Source of the DNA: Candidatus Moraniibacteriota bacterium
GTDB taxonomy: Bacteria; Patescibacteriota; Minisyncoccia; Moranbacterales; GCA-2747515
Assembly (NCBI GenBank): GCA_029933995.1
Contig: JAOZNB010000038.1
Coordinates: forward strand, 1-11,867
Length of the DNA: 11,867 nt
Direction of reading: 5' to 3'
This document shows, in pieces, positions 7,655-11,867 of the stretch. How positions within the stretch are numbered: the first letter of the stretch is position 1; each line of letters opens with the position of its first letter. The notes beneath the pieces were generated by a model, which saw only the letters and a list, made by a program, of their open reading frames with translations, had not been told where the DNA came from and ran no database searches. Made by a program: the position numbers and the translations under genes.

Positions 7655-7896
7655 ATGTCAGAGAGAATGTCACCAATTGAATTGTATAAAAAAGAAGAAA
7701 GCCTTTAAAGGTAACAGATACAATGAAAAAGGGTGCAAGAGAATTGGAAGGAGAAGAAAAAAAGCGTACAGGTGATAGCATAGAGGATGAGCCTGATTAT
7801 GTTGAAAAATGGCAAAAAAAGTTAAATGAGGAGAATTTACATGAAGATCATAGTACTTATGAAGATAAAAGTACTAAACCTCTTAAAAAACCTTGA
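7655..7896 (+). pseudogene. small charged gene apparently split by a frameshift at an A6 run
   Basis: From the ATG at 7655, 17 codons (starting MSERMSPIELYKKEE) lead to TAA at 7706-7708. The -1/+2 frame opens right after a stop at 7687-7689 and reads continuously, through KPLKVTDTMKKG, to TGA at 7894-7896. The two frames overlap across AAAAAA at 7688-7693. One extra A in that run would join them into a single charged, cysteine-free 80-residue protein. No canonical -1 slippery heptamer in the right phase is visible. A real indel, a sequencing or assembly slip, or transcript slippage are the options. If it is not split, the 57-residue ORF listed separately stands alone. Confidence 0.4.
7723..7896 (+). 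CDS. 57-residue acidic/basic small ORF (downstream half of the split gene)
   Basis: ATG 7723 to TGA 7894-7896 encodes a very hydrophilic peptide starting MKKGARELEGEEKKRTGD. It has a helix-like middle (YVEKWQKKLNEEN, residues 26-38) and a disordered Lys/Pro tail. It has no signal peptide, cysteine or membrane segment, and the codon pattern looks protein-like. It is the only gene here ending in TGA. The readable frame extends upstream of the ATG to 7690, which suggests this is part of a longer gene. Function is unknown. Confidence 0.45.
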   Translation: MKKGARELEGEEKKRTGDSIEDEPDYVEKWQKKLNEENLHEDHSTYEDKSTKPLKKP

Positions 7897-7901
7897 ATAA
7901 T

Positions 7902-8078
7902 TGTCATCTCGAGCGTAGAGATAACGAAGTTGATAGATCTCAAAATTATATAGTATACTAAAACTGTGAGTTTAGAGATTTCTACCCCAGGGCACTATCT
8001 CTGTTACGCATTCACCTTGTCTATTTCGCTCCGCCCCGTACCCTACGGTGACGGGGCTCCACTACAGTCGAAATGACA
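7902..8078. repeat. non-coding palindromic repeat with imperfect terminal inverted repeats (MITE/REP-like)
   Basis: The ends are inverted copies. TGTCATCTCGA (7902-7912) matches the reverse complement of TCGAAATGACA (8068-8078) with one mismatch, and GTAG (7915-7918) continues the match with CTAC (8062-8065). Inside are nested complementary pieces: AGAGATA (7917-7923) with TATCTCT (7996-8002), ATCTC (7937-7941) with GAGAT (7975-7979), the perfect 10-bp palindrome TAGTATACTA (7951-7960), and a GC-rich hairpin at 8033-8057. G+C is well above the flanks and there is no convincing ORF. TGTCATTTCGA-type ends are typical of dispersed palindromic repeats seen in several AT-rich bacteria, from general knowledge. 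No clear target-site duplication was found. It fills most of the 7897-8129 gap. Confidence 0.65.
8033..8057. repeat. GC-rich hairpin inside the palindromic repeat
   Basis: GCCCCGT (8033-8039) pairs perfectly with ACGGGGC (8051-8057) around an 11-base loop. It is followed by TCCACTACAG rather than a T-run, so it is not a standard terminator. It may still stall RNA polymerase or protect the 3' end of the upstream transcript. Confidence 0.6.
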
Positions 8079-8129
8079 CAAAAATAGGTTTCTAAGAAGT
8101 CTATTAAATAATTTATTAATAAAAAAAAT

Positions 8130-8225
8130 ATGAAAACATTTTTAATTATAGTTTTAATTATTGCACTAATTGGTGCAAGTATCGCAGCATATGTAATGAG
8201 ATACCAATGGATGACTTGGTTTTAA
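8130..8225 (+). CDS. 31-residue membrane peptide resembling the N-terminus of the next gene
   Basis: ATG 8130 to TAA 8223-8225 encodes MKTFLIIVLIIALIGASIAA followed by YVMRYQWMTWF. It is one transmembrane helix with a short aromatic tail. The first 15 residues match the start of the DUF4012 protein 119 bp downstream (MKTFVIVIIVVALIG) at nine positions, with Ile/Val/Leu swaps elsewhere. The resemblance is lost after about residue 16. It could be a small membrane protein, the remnant of a tandem duplication, or a leader peptide for the downstream gene. Its own A-rich leader and clean stop allow translation, but the size makes proof impossible from sequence alone. Confidence 0.45.
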   Translation: MKTFLIIVLIIALIGASIAAYVMRYQWMTWF

Positions 8226-8248
8226 TTAATATTAAATATAAATAATTT

Positions 8249-9874
8249 ATGAAAACATTTGTAATTGTTATTATTGTAGTTGCTCTTATTGGAGGTATCG
8301 TTTTTTGGTATGCAAATAGTCATAAAGGTGCCGTATTGCAAAAGACAATTCAATCTATTGATAGCGTTTTAAAACTTGATCAATTAGATGATGACACGAG
8401 GGAACAATTTGGTGTAATTCAAGATATTGCAAATATGATGCTTATGCAAGATGATATTACACGTAAATATTTGATGCTTTTGCAAAATAATCTTGAATTA
8501 CGTCCAGGTGGCGGTTTTTTGGGACAATATGCAGTTATAGAAGTTAAAAATGGTGAGATTTTATCGTATAGTGTAGAAGATACAAATAATTTAGATAATA
8601 CATATAAATCTGATAGGTTATTGCCAGAAAATTTACAAAAATATCTCAGTGATACAAAAAAAATGAAAATGAGGGATAGTAATTATTCACCACATTTTCC
8701 AACTAATGTTGCAGATGCATTACATTTTTATGAGTTGTCAGGAAATGACGCAAATTTTGATGGTGTATTTGCTATTAACGCATCCATATTTGAAGATGTG
8801 TTGGCAGTCACTGGTCCGATATCTGTAACAACAAAAGATTATGAAAAATATGGAGAATTTACAAGTGACGGAGGGTTGATGAAATTACAAAGAATAGTAG
8901 AAGAACCAGTTTTTCGTGCAGATGAACGTAAAGCATGTGAAAAAGTACTCAAAAAGGCGGATATACCTGAGAATGATGATAGGTGGGAAGATTGTCAATA
9001 TGATGAGGATGGAAAAAAGATGAAAAAAATGACACATGGCGAGCGTGCAGCACGTAAATATATTATAGATGTAATTGCAAAAGAAATTGTGCCAAAATTA
9101 GTAAAATTGGATAAGATAGAACCAATGATTAATATGGTTACAAAAAATTTGAATCAAAAAGATATTCAATTATGGTTTAGAGATGAGGTAGTACAGAAAG
9201 TTGCAAAAGATGCTAATTGGGCAGGTGAAGTGGATGAAGGATGGGATGGTGATTATGTGATGATATCAGATGCAAATGTGGGAGCGCTTAAATCTGATTA
9301 TTATATGAAGCGTGCAATGGAATACAAGGTAGATTTTACAGGTAAGAGTGCAGAAGCAAATGATGCAAATGCTGGGAGGATGGTACGTTATATTGGTGAG
9401 GACATAAAAGAGCAAGTGATGGGCGGTACGTTTGTAACAAATAAACCATTGGCAACAGCACGAATGATTTATGAAAATACTGCAACCGAACCCAGTTATT
9501 TTAATATGGATTACCATTCGCTTACGAGGCTGTATGTACCAAATGGTAGTAAATGGTATGTACGTGAATGGTTTGAGCCACCTGGAGCAGAACAGGGTGT
9601 GTTTGGTGATAAGCAAGTTTATACTTACAAATTTGATGTACTCTTGGGCGATACTATTCCAACGATGTTACAGTACACCTTGCCAGATGCAATTACAGAG
9701 GATGGATATAAATTAAAAATTCAAAAACAATCAGGTATAGGTAATATCCCACTGAAAGTTATTGTTATAACCTCTGATGGAAAGGTGCACACAAAGGAAG
9801 TGGATTTTGAACATGATATGGTTTTTGAACTACAGGATGTAGAGACGGGAAAAGAATTAGTTGTTGTAGAATAA
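8249..9874 (+). CDS. DUF4012-family membrane-anchored envelope protein
   Basis: This 541-residue protein has one N-terminal membrane anchor (about 4-21) and a long extracytoplasmic part. The family hallmark is KYLMLLQNNLELRPGGGFLG (73-92), followed by DSNYSPHFPTNVADAL (143-158) and a further VTGPI-type segment. All match DUF4012 proteins, which are common in Actinobacteria and Patescibacteria and often sit near surface-polysaccharide genes. The biochemical role of the family is not established. A link to cell-wall glycopolymer attachment, as for LytR-CpsA-Psr proteins, is a hypothesis. An acidic/basic, Lys-rich insertion with two cysteines lies around 230-270, and the C-terminus is beta-rich. 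The length is usual for the short CPR forms. The ATG at 8249 precedes the anchor directly. ATP sulfurylase follows after 4 bp, so the two are very likely cotranscribed. Confidence 0.88.
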   Translation: MKTFVIVIIVVALIGGIVFWYANSHKGAVLQKTIQSIDSVLKLDQLDDDTREQFGVIQDIANMMLMQDDITRKYLMLLQNNLELRPGGGFLGQYAVIEVKNGEILSYSVEDTNNLDNTYKSDRLLPENLQKYLSDTKKMKMRDSNYSPHFPTNVADALHFYELSGNDANFDGVFAINASIFEDVLAVTGPISVTTKDYEKYGEFTSDGGLMKLQRIVEEPVFRADERKACEKVLKKADIPENDDRWEDCQYDEDGKKMKKMTHGERAARKYIIDVIAKEIVPKLVKLDKIEPMINMVTKNLNQKDIQLWFRDEVVQKVAKDANWAGEVDEGWDGDYVMISDANVGALKSDYYMKRAMEYKVDFTGKSAEANDANAGRMVRYIGEDIKEQVMGGTFVTNKPLATARMIYENTATEPSYFNMDYHSLTRLYVPNGSKWYVREWFEPPGAEQGVFGDKQVYTYKFDVLLGDTIPTMLQYTLPDAITEDGYKLKIQKQSGIGNIPLKVIVITSDGKVHTKEVDFEHDMVFELQDVETGKELVVVE

Positions 9875-9878
9875 TATT

Positions 9879-10943
9879 ATGAAAAAAGTTATTGTTTCGG
9901 ATGAAATTATGCAGGAGGCACAGAATATTGTAGATGGTGTATACGCACCACTTACTGGCTTTGTGGATGAGAACGATTTTAAAAGTATTTGTGACAATAT
10001 GCGACTTGCAAATGGACAAGTATGGGCAATGCCAATTATTTTGGATATTGATGATGTAACAAAGGTTGAAATTAAAGATGAAAAATCTATTACCATTTAT
10101 AATGGTGAATCAGAATTTGTATTAGAAAATATTACAGTATATGAAGTTGATAAAAAGAAATATGTAAAATTAATTTTTGGTACAGATGACCTCATTCATC
10201 CAGGAGTAGAAAGGTTTATGGAATATGGGCGATATTTTGTAAGTGGTGATGTAAAGGTTGTGGATGAAAAAGAATTTGTAACTGATAATAAAAATTATAC
10301 AAAGCCTGAAGATACAAAAGAGATTTTTCGGAAAAATAATTGGGAGTGCATTTCAGCATTTCAAACACGTAATCCACCACATCGTGCACATGAATTTTTA
10401 CAAAAACAATCATTGACGTGTGCAGATGGAATTATGATACAACCAGTTATTGGTCCGAAAAAAACGGGAGATATAAAGGATGAATATATCATGGGTTCAT
10501 ATGAAATTTTGATTGATAAATATTTTCCAGAGAATTCTGTTTTTCTAAATACATTTTATACATATATGCGTTATGCTGGTCCGAGAGAAGCAGTTTTTCA
10601 CGCACAAGTTAGACAGAATTTTGGATGTACGCATATGATAATAGGACGTGATCATGCGGGTGTAGGTGATTATTATGAACCGCAAGCTGCACATGATATT
10701 TTTGATGAATTTGAGGATGATATAAATATAGACATTTTGAAATATGAAAATGCAATCTTTTGTGATAATTGCGAAGATAACGTATTTATAAATGGATGTG
10801 ATTGTGCCAAAGAATGTAAAATAGCATTGTCAGGCACAAAAATGCGTGGACTATTAGAAAAAAAGCAAGAAATTCCAGAAAAATTTATGTATCCAGAAAT
10901 AGTGGCATATCTAGAATCGCAAGATAATTTATTTTGTTCATAA
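9879..10943 (+). CDS. sat: ATP sulfurylase (sulfate adenylyltransferase), short form with Cys cluster
   Basis: This 354-residue cytosolic enzyme is predicted to make adenosine 5'-phosphosulfate and pyrophosphate from ATP and sulfate. The PUA-like N-domain contains YAPLTGF (22-28) and the MRLANGQVW segment (41-49). The catalytic domain has QTRNPPHRAHE (162-172), which carries the ATP-binding HxxH-type signature, then GRDHAGVGDYY (256-266) and LSGTKMRGLL (317-326). These motifs are intact, so activity is likely. The N-terminal PHGG-type segment found in most homologues is missing and the protein is some 30-40 residues short. Cysteines C295, C298, C307, C309 and C313 form a possible metal site, comparable in place to the zinc site of some bacterial homologues. 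No APS kinase, reductase or sulfotransferase is in the window, so the fate of the product is unknown. No Shine-Dalgarno precedes the ATG at 9879. Confidence 0.9.
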   Translation: MKKVIVSDEIMQEAQNIVDGVYAPLTGFVDENDFKSICDNMRLANGQVWAMPIILDIDDVTKVEIKDEKSITIYNGESEFVLENITVYEVDKKKYVKLIFGTDDLIHPGVERFMEYGRYFVSGDVKVVDEKEFVTDNKNYTKPEDTKEIFRKNNWECISAFQTRNPPHRAHEFLQKQSLTCADGIMIQPVIGPKKTGDIKDEYIMGSYEILIDKYFPENSVFLNTFYTYMRYAGPREAVFHAQVRQNFGCTHMIIGRDHAGVGDYYEPQAAHDIFDEFEDDINIDILKYENAIFCDNCEDNVFINGCDCAKECKIALSGTKMRGLLEKKQEIPEKFMYPEIVAYLESQDNLFCS

Positions 10944-10973
10944 TTTTGTATAGATGTATAATGATTATATTTA

Positions 10974-11013
10974 TTGATATTTTTCACACTTTATGTTAAT
11001 ATTATAGTATAAT
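10974..11013 (+). promoter_or_regulatory. promoter region of the DUF4143 ATPase gene
   Basis: Two overlapping candidates lie in the 84-bp gap before 11028. TTGATA (10974-10979) is 17 bp from TAATAT (10997-11002), which has an extended TGT. A perfect TATAAT sits at 11008-11013, with TTCACA (10983-10988) at a less favourable 19-bp spacing. The second would leave a leader of only a few bases. Either suggests this gene is transcribed separately from the sulfurylase operon. Confidence 0.45.
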
Positions 11014-11027
11014 TTTTTACAACTATT

Positions 11028-11867
11028 ATGAAAAACATGTTGTTTTCACGAAAAATACAAGAGGAGATTAATAAGTGGTTATTTGAAAAAGAAATCATTA
11101 TTTTGAATGGTCCTAGACAAGTGGGTAAAACGTCTTTATTGAAGTTGATAAGGAACAGGCTACTAGAACAACAGATATCCGATGATAATATATTTTATTT
11201 AAATTTGGAAGAATTAAATATTTTAGAAGATTTAAATAAAGATCCAGAAAATTTATTAAAATATATAACAAAAGAAGACGAGAAAAATTATTTTTTTATA
11301 GATGAAATACAATATTTGGATAATCCATCAAATTTTTTAAAACATTTGTATGATAAATATTCTGATAAATTAAAAATAATCACAACAGGTTCTTCAAGTT
11401 TAGAATTAAAAGCTCAGTTACAAGATTCTCTAGTAGGCAGAAAAGTTTCTTTTTTGATAAATCCACTTTGTTTTGAAGAGTTTTTGCAATTTAAACAAGT
11501 TAGATATGAAAATTATTTGTATAAAAATGAAATTCCAGATGAAATAAAAAATAAATTTGATAATGATTTGAGTGAATATTTAATATATGGAGGAATGCCT
11601 GCTGTTGTATTGCAATCTGATTTTGATTTGAAACAAAAAATGTTATATGAATATGTAAATACTTATATAAATAAAGATATTCGCTATATAGGAAAAATTG
11701 ATAATATTTCACAATTTAATACCGTTATTAAATTATTAGCATCTCAAATTGGTAATTTGTTGAATATTTCAGAATTATCAAATACAGCTGATATTTCTAG
11801 GAGAAATGTTGAAAAATATATAGAATTATTGGAATACACATTTGTATTGAACAGAGTAAATTCTTTC
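11028..11867 (+). CDS. AAA family ATPase with DUF4143 domain (5' part, runs off the window)
   Basis: The frame is open from ATG 11028 through the last base (280 codons), so the C-terminus is missing. Walker A is GPRQVGKTS (28-36) and Walker B is YFFIDEIQ (88-95). A TGSSS-type sensor-1 strand follows, then the conserved segment with PLCFEEF, YGGMPAV and a NTYINKDI-like region. This arrangement (AAA_14 followed by DUF4143) is the common prokaryotic family once described as archaeal-type ATPases. Family members are often mobile or toxin-like accessory genes with poorly known function. Codons are even more A/T-rich than those of its left neighbours and it has its own promoter-like gap, consistent with an independently acquired accessory gene. 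This is inference only. Confidence 0.85.
   Translation, partial: MKNMLFSRKIQEEINKWLFEKEIIILNGPRQVGKTSLLKLIRNRLLEQQISDDNIFYLNLEELNILEDLNKDPENLLKYITKEDEKNYFFIDEIQYLDNPSNFLKHLYDKYSDKLKIITTGSSSLELKAQLQDSLVGRKVSFLINPLCFEEFLQFKQVRYENYLYKNEIPDEIKNKFDNDLSEYLIYGGMPAVVLQSDFDLKQKMLYEYVNTYINKDIRYIGKIDNISQFNTVIKLLASQIGNLLNISELSNTADISRRNVEKYIELLEYTFVLNRVNSF

Noticed and set aside
7688..7700. Programmed -1 ribosomal frameshift site
   Set aside because: The A6 run is not in X-XXY-YYZ phase relative to the first frame, and no downstream pseudoknot or strong stem was recognised. An indel is simpler.
7894..7896. UGA as a sense codon, as in Gracilibacteria-type codes
   Set aside because: All large genes read full length with standard stops and have no internal TGA. 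The single TGA terminates a small ORF just before a non-coding repeat.
8033..8057. Rho-independent terminator
   Set aside because: The stem is strong but no T-run follows on either strand, and it belongs to the palindromic repeat.
1..11867. CRISPR array, tRNA or rRNA genes, riboswitch, transposase gene
   Set aside because: No regularly spaced repeats, cloverleaf or rRNA-like segment, known aptamer pattern or transposase motif was seen on either strand by eye. A covariance-model scan was not possible.

Overview
The window is AT-rich, densely packed and almost entirely plus-strand. It looks like a bacterium of the Candidate Phyla Radiation (Patescibacteria). The grounds are the strong A/T bias, a DUF4012 protein, a membrane-anchored Clp-type AAA+ protein and a lineage-typical GT4 enzyme, small secreted orphans, start codons with no recognisable Shine-Dalgarno sequence, and a palindromic repeat with a TGTCATYTCGA end. 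The family or order cannot be fixed from this sequence. Every long frame reads through with the standard stop codons. Most genes end in TAA or TAG, and there is no sign of UGA recoding.

Layout: (1) Positions 1-224 hold the possible tail of an upstream gene, a GC-rich island with two hairpins, and a good extended -10 promoter. (2) Positions 225-3444 hold a membrane-anchored double-AAA+ ClpB/ClpC-like protein, followed 16 bp later by an unknown single-pass exported protein. (3) Positions 3476-7651 hold a candidate promoter, a GT4 glycosyltransferase, a class A penicillin-binding protein (PBP1A-like) 2 bp downstream, and a secreted orphan. (4) Positions 7655-7896 hold a small charged ORF that looks frameshifted at an A6 run. 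(5) Positions 7902-8078 hold a non-coding palindromic, MITE/REP-like element. (6) Positions 8130-10943 hold a 31-residue membrane peptide whose start resembles that of the next gene, a DUF4012 protein, and an ATP sulfurylase 4 bp after it. (7) After a promoter-like gap, an AAA/DUF4143 ATPase runs off the right edge at 11867.

The common theme is the cell envelope: peptidoglycan polymerisation, glycan transfer, a DUF4012 envelope protein, two exported orphans and a membrane AAA+ machine. The sulfurylase stands out, because no APS kinase, APS reductase or sulfotransferase accompanies it. The best candidate for something undescribed is the AAA+ protein. Its first ATPase ring appears dead, both rings lack the usual aromatic pore-loop residue, and the ClpP-docking tripeptide is not visible. 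This suggests a membrane-tethered machine that is not a standard ClpP partner. No CRISPR array, tRNA, rRNA or intact transposase gene was seen.
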